NCBI GenBank assembly: GCA_020310875.1
Contig: CM035415.1
Span: 198,239,432-198,303,431 of the forward strand
DNA: 64,000 bases
Reading direction: 5' to 3'
Source of the DNA: Ceratopteris richardii
Lineage: Eukaryota > Streptophyta > Polypodiopsida > Polypodiales > Pteridaceae
Part shown: piece by piece, positions 9,850 through 20,969 of the stretch
Layout of the letters: each line of letters begins with the position of its first letter
Numbering within the stretch: the stretch's first letter is position 1
Program-made: the position numbers and the translations under genes
The notes under the pieces: model-generated
The model's database searches: none
Seen by the model: the letters and a program-made list of their open reading frames with translations, nothing else
Told to the model about the DNA's origin: nothing

Positions 9850-11202
9850 GTGGACCCCTCTCCTGACCTCATAGAGGAACTCAACGCATTACGGGCCCAG
9901 GTAGCCACTCTCCAATCACGCATAGATGTATACGAAGCACCACCACGGCCTGACTCCCCACCGGAGATCCCAGTTGACGACGAGAACATAACCATTCCGG
10001 TGGAGGAAACGTTTGAAGAAGCATACGAGCCAATACCCATCCCAGGCGGACAAGTCACGGCCGAAGGCCAGATGACCTATGAACTTCCTACCCCCGCGTG
10101 GATGAAAACAATTGAGGAACTTGGAACGACACATTCAGCCAGAGTAGAGGCACAGTTACATGCAATGGCCATGATTGAAGAGAGAATCTTACAATCCCCC
10201 TTCTTTGCTCATTTGGCCCCCCGACGCTATATATCTGGGCATGAGCTTCAGTATAAACCGTACTTCATGTTAATGGCTGAATATCAGCTAGCTATAGAGA
10301 AAGAAACCGGCATGAAACCCACGCATGCTACACAGTTCGAGCCGGCGGATTTGCCACCAAATGCGCAAAGAGGAGAGATCCATCAACCTGATTGGCGCAA
10401 AGATCTCCTCCAGAAGTACCCAGAAATGATGAGCACATGGGTGAAAGCGCCTTTACATTTAAAGTATAATCCTTGCTGGGGACCAGTACCACGACGCCGT
10501 TCCTGGACAGCCTTCGCTATCAAAGTCCAAAACAATAGGCAATGTCAGGATTGGTTAAATTACCCCTACTTCAAGCCGCCCACCGAGTTACCCACTGTTG
10601 GCTATATGATGGCTACAATCCGTCACTGGCTCCCTCGCCTGAAGCATATGGATGATATCGCAGCGCATATGACTGTCAAAATTTTTGACATGATGCAAAT
10701 GATATTTAAAGTCTTCCGACGCGTCAAGGCACCGCATGTAAACACCCCGGGATTTGAGCATGGTAACTTTGATCTAGTATATGACATGAGCACAACGCCA
10801 TCGCTCCGGGTGTGTTATGCCTGGCACTGTAGAATAAAATACCTACCGGCGTGCTACAAGCAAACATTTGAAGAGATGTTCACCACCGGATTTTGGGAAT
10901 ACCATTCCGAGGTATTCATAAGCAGGCCCACACATTTATTGCAACTTTTTGCCTGTGAGCGAATGGTTTATTCCGCGCACTATCAACTCCCGCCACCCGA
11001 CGAACCGCAACCAATCGACTGGGAGAAACTCGAGGCTGATCTGGCCCGAGGCATTCGAGTATCTGAGCACACCCTCGCTCACGACCTCCTACAAAACTAC
11101 ATCCGGCAGACCGCACAACAAGGTTCTGTCGCGGACGACAGAAGCGAGAGGGAGGGGGGTGTTGGAAGCAGTCAGAGGCACAGACGACGTGGAAGCATGT
11201 AA
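9850..11202 (+). CDS. accessory frame at the 3' end of the gypsy element
   Basis: A short coiled-coil segment (EELNALRAQVATLQSRID) opens the frame. An acidic Pro-rich linker follows, then about 300 residues of apparently globular sequence rich in Trp, Tyr, His and Pro (for example LKYNPCWGPVPRRRSWTAFA and VCYAWHCRIKYLPACYK). The last residues run into the 3' LTR past the purine-rich tract. I recognise no domain. There is no hydrophobic membrane anchor, so an envelope role is not supported. Its survival as a long frame suggests it was under selection while the family was active. Confidence 0.5.
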   Translation: MDPSPDLIEELNALRAQVATLQSRIDVYEAPPRPDSPPEIPVDDENITIPVEETFEEAYEPIPIPGGQVTAEGQMTYELPTPAWMKTIEELGTTHSARVEAQLHAMAMIEERILQSPFFAHLAPRRYISGHELQYKPYFMLMAEYQLAIEKETGMKPTHATQFEPADLPPNAQRGEIHQPDWRKDLLQKYPEMMSTWVKAPLHLKYNPCWGPVPRRRSWTAFAIKVQNNRQCQDWLNYPYFKPPTELPTVGYMMATIRHWLPRLKHMDDIAAHMTVKIFDMMQMIFKVFRRVKAPHVNTPGFEHGNFDLVYDMSTTPSLRVCYAWHCRIKYLPACYKQTFEEMFTTGFWEYHSEVFISRPTHLLQLFACERMVYSAHYQLPPPDEPQPIDWEKLEADLARGIRVSEHTLAHDLLQNYIRQTAQQGSVADDRSEREGGVGSSQRHRRRGSM

Positions 11203-11966
11203 AGACGGAGCAGGGAGCCAGTCGGATCATTTTTTCAAACAACTATGTTTTTATTACCTCCTCAAACATCCAACAGTGATTTTCATCACTCTTGTAACAT
11301 ATGTAATATAGACAAAATCCCATTTTCTAATTCATAGCTCCATTTTGTGCAAGCCGAGGAGTCCTCGAGCTTGAGGAGCTTAGGTAGAATGCGCGTACCA
11401 GTTTTCGTTATTTTTAGATACCGTTTACCCTTCCAAATAGCATCTAGGACCTATTTTTTAACTAGGCCGGTCACTAGATGTGAAACCGGTCAAAACTAGT
11501 CTAGAAACTATAAAAAGAGCTAGAGAGAGCTCATTTTTGAGGTGGGTTCATGTTGGCTAGTGTGAGCTTAGAGCTAGTTTGAGCTTGTAATAGTGTTTTT
11601 GAGTAATAAAGCTAAATCCCCACCTTCCATTGTGTCTTGCTTGTCTCTTCATTGTGTGTGTGTATGTGTGTGTGCATCTTGATGCTTCTCACCTTCACTT
11701 TCACATCATCTCACATTCACGATCTTCATATCACTCCTACCTCTTCCACGGATTGACATTAAGGAGGTGAAGCTTCTTAACGTGGTTCTCACCATTGTGC
11801 TAGAGCAACAGAGAAGATGGAGGGAGAGAGGAGAGGAGAGGAGAGACGTGCATGGATGCATGGGAGCCTCAAAACTCACATAATGATCTCTCTTGAGGCA
11901 ATGCACTATATATGATGTATATATAATAATATGGGTGTAAGGTCACATGACCCTTACATCCCAACA
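11160..11966 (+). repeat. 3' LTR of the first gypsy element
   Basis: The LTR starts TGTTGG directly after the purine tract GAGAGGGAGGGGGG and appears to end at CCAACA, giving a perfect 6-bp inverted repeat at its ends and a length of 807 bp. Inside are a TATA box (TATAAAA, 11509-11515) and an AATAAA polyadenylation signal (11605-11610), about 95 bp apart, the expected order for the transcript start and end. Near the right edge a short hairpin (TGTAAGG with CCCTTACA) surrounds a GGTCACATGACC palindrome. The left end is firm. The right end is inferred from the terminal repeat only, because no second LTR is in the window. Confidence 0.6.
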
Positions 11967-12002
11967 AGGTCATTACACAAATTTTTGCCCAAAAAACAAA
12001 GC

Positions 12003-13086
12003 ATCTACACCATGGCCCCACATACAAATGATCTCTGTAAATAATCAAGGAGCAGCAAAAGAAGTCAATGTTAGGGGAAGCCCCTCTCACAGATTATAAG
12101 AGTCCATGGTTGACAGTGACTACTAAAGGATTCCAATTACAAGGAGTTATAGTGGATGGCAGCTCCAGCATAAATTTGATGCTTGAATATACCATGGAGA
12201 AGCTTGGCCTACACCCATCCAGACCTGCCAACTTCATCGTAACCTTGGCATATCAAAGCAAAGTAAGGCCAATGGGAGTGATCCCATGAGTTCCACTAGA
12301 AGTACAAGGTAGCCTCTTCATTTTGGATTTTGTGGTATTAAGATTGTTTGAGGTAGAGGGAGGATTTCCCCTCTTAATTGGAAGACCGTGGCTAAGGCAT
12401 GCTAGTGTCATCCATGATTGGGGCAAAGACACTATGTGGGTACAACAAAGGGGACAGGAACTTAAGCAGATAAATTTGGAGGAGGGTCCAAATTACCAAG
12501 GGAACAATAGCATGATGCAATCATTTGGCATTTGCATGGAACAAGAAATGTTGGATAACCACAATTAGAGTTTGATGAGGAAGAAGACATTCTGAATTGG
12601 CTTCAAGCAGGTAATTCTTCCTCTTGTTTTGGAGTTTTTCTAAATAATTCTTGTACAAAATAATGTTAATAAGGAAAGGAGGATACAGTTCAGGTTGATG
12701 GATTGGGCGAACTAGTAACAAACCACAGAAGGGGGAGGAAGACATCCCTCAAATGCAAATTGGAGGAGGATATACCAACCATAGGGAAGGAAGCTACTGA
12801 AGTTAAAGATAAGGTAAAGCATACTGTTGATGAATTTTCTTTTCCTATTCAAGAAATCCCTCCAGGATGGATGTAGGACAAAGAGGAATATATTGAAATT
12901 CAGAGTACACCCGCTTACGACACAATGTGGAAGAAATTGTTGGAGGAACACAGAGTTGGAGATGAACAGGTAGACACACTGGTAGATAGAACTCCAGTTA
13001 ACGAAGTTCAATTAAGCAGCCATAAGAATACTCATCTAGTTTTTAGTGGCTACTTGGTTGTGGAAGTATCTTGAGCTCCTTGAAAA
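12003..13086 (+). other. gypsy remnant: protease region and linker
   Basis: Protease-type motifs are visible: VIVDGSSSINLML at about 12147 and LLIGRPWLRHASVIHDWG at about 12375, the second-half signature of gypsy proteases. Upstream, the words VNNQGAAKEVNV resemble the gag-protease junction of related elements. Downstream is an acidic linker. The remnant stops at the copia insertion whose left target duplication is GAAAA at 13082-13086. Confidence 0.7.
13082..13086. repeat. target-site duplication GAAAA (left)
   Basis: GAAAA precedes the left LTR of the + strand copia element and recurs at 19047-19051 after the right LTR. The gypsy reading resumes from that point. Confidence 0.8.
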
Positions 13087-13894
13087 TGTTAAAAATAAAG
13101 AAGTAAGGTCGTATATATCTTTGCAAAAAGGATTTTCTTCAAATAGAAGGAAAATACAAAAATGAAAAATGGAAGCATTTACTTCAGCAAGTAGTGGAGG
13201 CCAAAAGAGAATCAATCAAAAGAGAATCAATCAAAAGAGAATCAAATCCAAAAACTGAACTGAAAGAGGAGTGGCTATCCAAAGTAGTGGAGAAGTTATG
13301 GAGAAGAGCTCTCAAACTCATCATGAGAGTTTTTGGTCACTTGGCTATAAAAGAAGGCAAGGGAGGACACTCAAGAACAGAGGAAGAAGGCTTGGAAGTC
13401 CCCTTGTAGCTAGTTCATTTGGTTTGAGTCATTTCATTCTCTTCACTCTCATAGACTATGTCCAGCCGCATACCCATTTCTGGATAGTCTACTTGTGAGA
13501 GTCATATCTCTCAATATATGTATCCAATTTTATAGTTTAAACATTTGCTGGAAAGCTTATCTTGACTACTTCCTCTATCTATAACAATTTTATCAAATTC
13601 TTTATGATCTATGAGTTATTTAGTTTTTAGTGAAGTCCAGTTTTCAGCTTAATTGAGTGGACAGGTAGCCTGTTTTGAGGCTAATAGTTGCCATCTCAAA
13701 ACTACTCCAAATTGAGTGTTTGATAGGTCATTTGAAAGCTATATGCATTTAGTTTGAGTGAACAAAGTTTCAAGTTCATTGGATTTTTTCCTTGGTACCA
13801 ATTTTCATTTGAAGTTTCAGCTATTGGCAAAAGTTTTGATCGTGAGAAGGTCTTCTACACTTTCCGCTGCGAATAGGAGAGGAATTCTCCAACA
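13087..13894 (+). repeat. 5' LTR of the + strand copia element
   Basis: It starts TGTTAAAAATAAAG and ends TTCTCCAACA, with the primer site starting two bases later. A short AATCAATCAAAAGAG-type repeat near 13200-13245 has one more copy here than in the 3' LTR. Confidence 0.9.
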
Positions 13895-13912
13895 ATTGGT
13901 ATCAGAGCATTG
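13895..13912 (+). promoter_or_regulatory. primer binding site, initiator Met-tRNA type
   Basis: TGGTATCAGAGC (13897-13908), just inside the 5' LTR, is the sequence complementary to the 3' end of plant initiator methionine tRNA. It primes minus-strand DNA synthesis. Confidence 0.85.
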
Positions 13913-14043
13913 GAGTTTGAAGATGCAAAGCATTGGAACTAAAGTGAAGCAAAGGAGAAGCTATAAATCAAGGGGGAGCTTCATAAAGTCAAGGAAGAGC
14001 ACCACAACATACTTGAGGTAAACTTCAATCTTAGAAGTTTTCA

Positions 14044-17000
14044 ATGGCTGATTTAGGACAACAAGTTGAGAAGTTAGACAAAGACAATTTTCAATCTTGG
14101 AGGTATAGAATGAAAAATTACCTTAAAGGTAAAGGTTTATGGAGTCTAGTTACTGGAGATGATCCACAACCGGTGGACCTTCAAGATCCCAACATTACTC
14201 CAGCACAAAGGAGACAAGTTGTTGATTGGGAAGAGAGGAATCGAAGGGTGATGTTCCTCATCTCACAAGTTATTTCTAATACTATGATTGTTCATGTACA
14301 AAGCTTAGAAACATCCAAGGAAGTTTGGGAAGCATTGGAGAAGGTCTCGGAGGATGCAACTCAAGAACGAGCTCAACAACATGCAGAAAAGCTCAAACCA
14401 AAGCATTAGTGAGTATACATTGAGAATCAAAGAGCTTCAAGATCAGCTAGCATCAGTTGGATGCAAGATAGAAGAGGAAGACATCCTCCAAACAGCCCAG
14501 GAGTGAAGAAAAGTGGAAGCCCCTCATCACAAACATTCTTTATAGAGATCCTCTCCCAACATTCAATGAGATTATACCAAATCTTGTGGCTGAAGAGGTT
14601 GCTCAACAAGGAGAAGGCAACAAAGGTAAGGACAACCATAGTCAAATGTTATATGCAGGATGAGGTAGAGGAAGGAACTCAAGAGGAGGCTCGAGAGGAA
14701 GAGGAAGAAGATACAACAACACAAATTTCAGCCAACACAACTCGGAGGACAACAAAGACAACTCAAATGACAACACACATGGAAGAGGTCGAGGAAGAAA
14801 TAGAGGAAGAGGTCGAGGTTCATACAATCCTCATAAAGGTATAACATGTTATCATTGTGGTAAACTAGAACATTATGCAAATGATTGTTGGCAAAAGAAT
14901 GGAAGGCTGAATGGAGGCAAACAAAGGAGCCAAAATAACTATGCGAGTACATCAAGTGAAGGAGACAAGCAAACCATGCTTGCCATGAAGCATGAGTACA
15001 ACAACCCGAGAAGTGATGATAAAAAATGGTTTATAGATTCAGGTTGCAGCAACCATATGACATACCAAGGAGATTTATTCACAAAGCTACAAGCTCCAAG
15101 TGGAAAAGGATGTGTGGAGACCGGGGATGAAACTCAACATGCAATTGAGCATGTTGGAGATATCAAGCTTGGAGACGAGAAGGTATTGGCTGATGTTCTT
15201 CATGTTCCTACTATTGCAAAGAATTTGATTTCAGTAGGACAAATGGTAGAGAAAGGATATCATGTTATCTTCAATGAAAAAGGCTGCTTTATAAAGAATC
15301 CAAAAGAAGGATTCAAGGTCATTGCTCAAGGAAGGAAAGAAGGAAAGATGTTCACTTTGGACATTCAACAACCACATGGAAAGGTGATGTATATTCAGTT
15401 TGGAAACAAAAGAATTGCTTAAATCGATTTGTGGCACAAAAGGTTTGGACATATCAACATTCCCAAGCTCAAGGACGTGAGCAACCATGAAGTGATAAGA
15501 GGTCTTCCAAGATTCAATGATGTTGGACTACATGAGTTTTGTGAAGCATGCCAAATAGGAAAGCAAACTCGACAACCATTCAAGAAGAGCAACTATGTGG
15601 AAAGGAATGTCTTCGACTTGATACACACGGATGTATGAGGTCCATCACAACAACCATCAGTGGCTGGTAATAAATATTTTGTCACTTTTATTGATGCTCA
15701 TTCAAGAAAAGTATGGATGTTTTGCATAAAACAAAAATCAGACGTGTTCTCCATGTTCAAGAGATTTAAAGCACAGGTAGAAAAGGAAACAGGATGCTAC
15801 ATAAAGACCTTGAGGTCTGATGGAGGAGGATAATATTTCTCCAAAGAGTTTTCAGATTTTCTTTATGAAAATGGCATCAAGCAACAATTTACATGTAGGT
15901 ACACGCCTCAACAAAATGGAATAGCTTAAAGGAAAAATAGACATATCACAGAAGTTGCAAGATGCATGCTCAACGAGATGAAGGTGCCACTAAACTATTG
16001 GGCTGAAGCAGCTAGTACGGCTGTTTATTTGATGAACAAGTGCACAACAGCTAGAGTGCATAATCTAACTCCCAATGAGGTTTATTCTAGTAAGAAATCT
16101 GACCTTACACATCTCAAAGTTTTTGGATGTGTGTGTTATGTTCACATCCCTCAAGAACTACGGACAAAGATGGAGGCAAAGTCAGAAAAATGTATTCTCA
16201 TTGGATATTCATGGGAGCAAAACGGATATAGGTACTACAATCCAGTGACAAAGGAGCTACGAGTCTCACAAGATGTGGTATTTGATGAGCTAAGACCATG
16301 GTTTGGAGACAAAGGGAAAGAGAAGATTCTTGAAGAAGATTGCAAAGATGATGGAGGTGCTGTCCAAGAAAAATTTCAGCAAACAAGCACTCAAATGTCA
16401 GGTCCAGAAGCTTCTACATCACTTGGAGAAACCTCAACATGGAAGGGGAGACTAAGAAGTCATTCGTCATCACCAACATCAGGTTATGAAAGATTTGAAG
16501 CTGAAAGTGCTTCCCAAAATAGTGATTCAAATGCAAGTGAAGAAGAGTATGAATAGGTGATTACACCAAAGGTAAAGCTGAACCGGTTGAAGAAGCAATA
16601 TTCAAAAGGAAATGAAAGGAGGTCTTCGAGAGCAAGGTATCCAATTCAAAGGCTGAGCTATGATAGTTTTATTGCAAAGCATTTTGCATATGTGACACAG
16701 GTGGTCAAAGACAAAGAACCGGATGCATATGAAGAAGCATGTACACAAAAAGAATGGCAAGAAGCTATGCAAGAAGAGATAAAAGCTCTCAAGGACAATC
16801 ACACATGGGAGCTAGTTCCAAAGGCTAAAGGTATGAAGATTGTTCCAAATAAATGGGTGTTTAAAATAAAGAGAAATGTTGATGGCCCTCTAGCTAGGCA
16901 TAAAGCTAGACTAATAGCAAAAGGATTGAAGCAAACTCATGGCATCGACTATGAAGAGACTTTCAGCCTGGTTACAAAGATGGGAACAATTAGAACCTTG

Positions 17001-18230
17001 ATTGCAGTGAGTGCAGCAAGGAGATGGCCATTGTACCAACTTGACATAAAAAATGCTTTTCTCAATGGTGAACTTCAAGAAGAGGTTTACATGAGTCAAC
17101 CGATTGGATTTGAAGATAGAAAGCATCCAGATTTTGTTTGTAGATTGAAGAAAGCTTTGTATGGGCTGAAGCAAGCACCACATGCTTGGAATCAAAGATT
17201 GGTTGAGTACCTCACAAGGTGTGGGTATAGTCCAAGTAGTGCAGATCCCTCTCTCTACATGAAGAAAGAATAAGGCAAGCAGGTATATATTTGCATATAT
17301 GTTGATGATCTCATCATAATAGGAAGTAATGTTACAAGAATACAAGAGATAAAAAGAAAAATCGATAAGGAGTTTAAAATTTCATATCTTGGTGAGCCGA
17401 AATACTTTTTAGGCATTGAGATAATCTATGGGAAAGATGGCATCTACTTGATGCAAAGAAAGTACTTGTTGGATGTTCTTTTCATATCTGGAATGAGTGA
17501 ATTCAAACCACTCACTCAACCTATGGACACAAATGTGAAGCTATGCTCAAATGATGGAGAAAAGTTACATGATGTAACTACATACAGGAGTATTATAGGT
17601 TCATTGATCTATGCTACGATCACAAGACCAGATTTGAGTTATATTGTTGGAGTTCTTTCTCAATTTATGCAAGTCCAATAAGTGAACATTTAAATTCAGC
17701 CAAATGAGTGTTAAGATATCTGAAGCACACAATCAATCATGCCTTGTTGTATAGATATGATGAAGAATTTAAGTTAAAGGGCTTCAGTGATGCTATTGGG
17801 TTGGTTCGAAGGAAGATAGAAGATCCACTTCAAGTTATGTGTTCATGATAGGTAGCAAACCTATCACATGGAGCTCGAAGAAGCAACCTATTGTTGCACT
17901 ATCATCTACAGAACCTGAATATAGAGGATTAGCCTTTGCAACTTGTGAAGCTATGTGGCTTAAGAAGCTCTTGGCTGATCTTCATGTGCAGGTGGAGACC
18001 ATTCCAATTTATGGTGACAACATATCAAGCATTCACTTGACAAACAATCCAATCTTTCATGCACGAACCAAGCACATAGAAGTGCATTATCAATATGTTC
18101 AAGAAAAAGTTTTGAGCAAGGATGTGGATATAAAGTTCATTGGAACGAATGACCAGGTTGTAGACATGTTTACAAAGTCCTTAGATGCTTCTAAGCTAAA
18201 GAGGTTCAAGGATGACATCAACTTGCAGGA
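14044..18230 (+). other. gag-pol coding region of the + strand copia element (fossil)
   Basis: Gag begins MADLGQQVEKLDKDNFQSW, typical of plant copia gag. A CCHC knuckle (CYHCGKLEHYANDC) lies near 14850. The protease signature WFIDSGCSNHMT is near 15028. The integrase pre-domain (LWHKRFGHINIPKL) is near 15430 and the integrase core follows to about 16000. Reverse transcriptase runs from about 16800 (NKWVFKIKRNVDGPLARHKA; QLDIKNAFLNGEL; a YVDD at about 17300). RNase H ends with the QKVVDMFTK-like block near 18160. It shows several breaks. The order integrase before reverse transcriptase is what defines Ty1/copia. Confidence 0.88.
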
Positions 18231-18272
18231 TATGGCTGAAGGTGCAAGCTCACATGTGAGCTTGAGGGGGAG

Positions 18273-19046
18273 TGTTAAAAATAAAGAAGTAAGGTCGTAT
18301 ATATTTTTGCAAAAAGGATTTTCTTCAAATAGAAGGAAAATAAAAAATGAAAAATGAAAGCATTTACTTCAGCAAGTAGTGGAGGCCAAAAGAGAATCAA
18401 TCAAAAGAGAATCAAATCCAAAAAATGAAATGTAAGAGGAGTGGTTGTCCAAAGTAGTGGAGAAGTTATGGAGAAGAGCTCTCAAACTCATCATGAGAGT
18501 TTTTGGTCACTTGGCTATAAAAAAGAGAAGGTAGGACACTCAAGAATAGAGGAAGGAAGTCCCCTTGTAGCTAGTTCATTTGGTTTGAGTCATTTCGTTC
18601 TCTTCACTCTCATAGACTATGTCAAGCCGCATACCCATTTCTAGGTAGTCTACTTGTGAGAGTCATATCTCTCAATATATCTATCCAATTTTAAAGTTTA
18701 AACATTAGTTGAAAGCTTATCTTGACTACTTCCTCTATCTAGATAAATTTTATCAAATTCTTTATGATCTGTGAGTTATTCAGTTTTTAGTGAAGTCCAG
18801 TTTTTAGCTTCACTGAGTGGATAGGTAGCCTGTTTTGAGGCAAAGAGTTGCCAACTCAAAACTACTCCAAATTGAGTGTTTGATAGCTCATTTGAAAGCT
18901 ATATTTTGAATGAGCAAAGTTTCAAGTTCATTGGATTTTTCAAATGGTACCAGTTTTCATTTGAAGGTTCAGCTGTTGGCAAAAGTTTTGATCATGAGAA
19001 GGTCTTCTACACTTTCCGCTGCAAATAGGAGAGGAATTCTCCAATA
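18273..19046 (+). repeat. 3' LTR of the + strand copia element
   Basis: It follows the purine tract CTTGAGGGGGAG and matches the 5' LTR over its whole length, ending CCAATA where the 5' copy has CCAACA. The 5-bp GAAAA duplication follows directly. Confidence 0.88.
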
Positions 19047-19051
19047 GAAAA

Positions 19052-20665
19052 TATAAAATCTTTCTTGATACCTTATGCAGATGTGTTTTCTTAGTATTAC
19101 AAAGACTTAGAAGGAGTGTCTGCCATATTTGGAGAGCACAAAGTTCCTCTCGTTGAAGGAGCTAAACCAGTAAGAGGCAAAAGTTATAGACCAAATCCAA
19201 AATATCTTGAGGCTGTTTATTTAGAGATGCAAAAAATGGAGGATGCGGGAATCATCATCCCTATGGAACACTCAGAATGGATTTCACCAATGGTTATTGT
19301 ACCAAAGAAGAATACCAACAAAATCAGAATTTGTGTGGATTTCAGAGCAGTCAACAAGGTAACCATTCCAGATGGATTCCCCATGCCTTTTGTAGAGCAG
19401 GTAATTGAGGAAGTGGCTGGACACACACTATATAGCTTCATGGATGGAGTTAGTGGTTATAATCAAATATTCATTCATCTAGAGGATCATGAAAAATTTG
19501 CTTTTATTATACCACGGGGCACATATGTATATGTAAAAATGCCATTTGGACTTAAAAATATTCAAGCCACCTTCAACTGGATCGTCAACCTCATTTTTGG
19601 ACCCTTATTGCTGAAAACCCTTAGAACTTTCATGGATGACTTTTTTTCCTTTTTAGGCACTTAATAAGAGACTCCTTTGGATTGCTTGGATAATCACTTG
19701 AGACATCTACAGAATGTTTTTAAAAGATGCAGAGAGACTAAACTAAAGTTGAACCAAAATAAGTGTCATTTCCTCATGATAGAAGGAACTCTCCTGGGAC
19801 ATGTGGTATCTGCTAAAGGTATGGATCCTAACCCAGATAAAATTATATCTATACTAAAGTTACCCAAACCTAAATCTCCCAAAGAAATTCAAAGCTTTTT
19901 GGGGCATATCGGTACCACATGAGATTTAATAAGATGTATGTAGAGATAGCCAGACCATTGGCTAGACTTACAAGTAAAGAAGTACCCTTCAAGTGGGATG
20001 AAGAAGAGGAAAAAGCTTATCAAATATTAAGGTCCAAACTGGTGGGTGCACCTATTCTTATCACACTAGATTGGTCGAAGATTTTTCATGTACATGTAGA
20101 TGCAAGTACATATGAAGTGGGTGCGGTTTTGACTCAGTACAGTAAAGAGTACAAGCTTGACCGACCTATTTAGGATGACAGTTGAATTTGACAAAGGTTG
20201 AGAAGAATTATAGCACCATAGAAAGGAAAGCCCTAGCAATGGTTTTTGGTTTCCAAAAGTTTCACCATTACTTACTAGGGGTGAAATTTGTTATCATTAC
20301 TAATCATCAACCACTCAGGTATTTACTAGACAAGCCACAAGCAACTGGTAGGGTATGGAGGTGGCTCCTTTTGTTCCAAGAATTTGATTTCACTGTAGTC
20401 TATAAACCTCGCAGAGAAAATGTTATGGCTGATCACCTATCTAGGATTAACACGAATGATAAAGCAATTGGAGTGAATGATGACTTCCCATATGCTAAAT
20501 TGTTCTGTGTAAGAGCACAAGGATGGTACGATGACATCAAGAATATGTTTACAATTGGGTTGTATCTGGAAAAGGCAAGTTATGTGCAAAAGAAGAGGCT
20601 GCTAATCAAGAGCAGACCTTTTACATTCATTGAAGGAAAAATATATAGATATGGTAAGGATAACC
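19052..20665 (+). other. gypsy remnant: reverse transcriptase and RNase H
   Basis: The motifs SEWISPMVIVPKKN, FMDGVSGYNQIF, MPFGLKNIQATFN and the block at the YxDD position (FMDDFF) are visible up to about 19650. The maturation block (LNQNKCHFLMIEGTLLGHVV) and RNase H (FHVHVDASTYEVGAVLTQY; TNHQPLRYLLDKP) follow. The region ends in the linker to integrase. It is a broken fossil of the older gypsy element, cut at 20665 by copia copy A. Confidence 0.85.
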
Positions 20666-20895
20666 TGTTGGAGTTAGACATCTGCGGAAGCACGCGAACA
20701 ACACAAGGAAGAAGAAGAAGCTTGGAGCACAACACACAAGACTGAATGTATTACTAGAGAATGTACAAAGATAAGTAGCCCATTAGGGCAATAGGCGTAT
20801 ATACAAGCCGGGGGAAAAAAACCTCCTAAAGAGGGAAAAAAGTGCCCCGGCGGTCCTAGAGTGTTCACACACATCACTACCTAAATATATCAACA
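20666..20895 (-). repeat. 3' LTR of copia family 1 copy A
   Basis: 230 bp, bounded by TGTTGG and ATCAACA on the + strand. A purine-rich tract, read on the - strand as CTCCCAGGGGGGATT, lies just inside (20896-20910). Confidence 0.93.
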
Positions 20896-20969
20896 AATCC
20901 CCCCTGGGAGTGATGCGGTGAACAAGGAGCTGGCACTCATGTATAAGGAAGTGCCGAGCTATGTGGAAA

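Larger units (their letters stand above)
1..11966 (+). mobile_element. Ty3/gypsy LTR retrotransposon, 5' end outside window
   Basis: The order visible is end of gag, aspartic protease, reverse transcriptase, RNase H and integrase, which is the Ty3/gypsy order. A block of extra reading frames of about 6 kb follows, then a purine-rich tract (about 11145-11159) and a 3' LTR. The 5' LTR and most of gag lie left of the window, so the whole element exceeds 12 kb. Long frames survive across almost the whole length with only a handful of breaks, so it is probably fairly young, although its LTR pair cannot be compared here. It appears to sit inside the older gypsy element whose protease region begins just to its right. 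The lineage (Tat- or Athila-like) is not settled; the size and 3' extra frames favour that large-element group. Confidence 0.85.
13087..19046 (+). mobile_element. Ty1/copia LTR retrotransposon (+ strand)
   Basis: Two long terminal repeats (808 and 774 bp) enclose a primer site, a gag-pol region in Ty1/copia order (gag, protease, integrase, reverse transcriptase, RNase H) and a purine tract (18261-18272). A 5-bp target duplication GAAAA flanks it. The LTRs differ at several per cent of sites and in the copy number of a short repeat near their starts, so the insertion is of intermediate to old age. The coding part is broken in several places but all domains are recognisable. It is inserted in the older gypsy element between its protease and reverse transcriptase. 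Confidence 0.92.

Noticed and set aside
5226-11202. Envelope protein in the gypsy accessory block
   Set aside because: No signal peptide, no hydrophobic membrane anchor and no furin-like site are evident in any of the frames.
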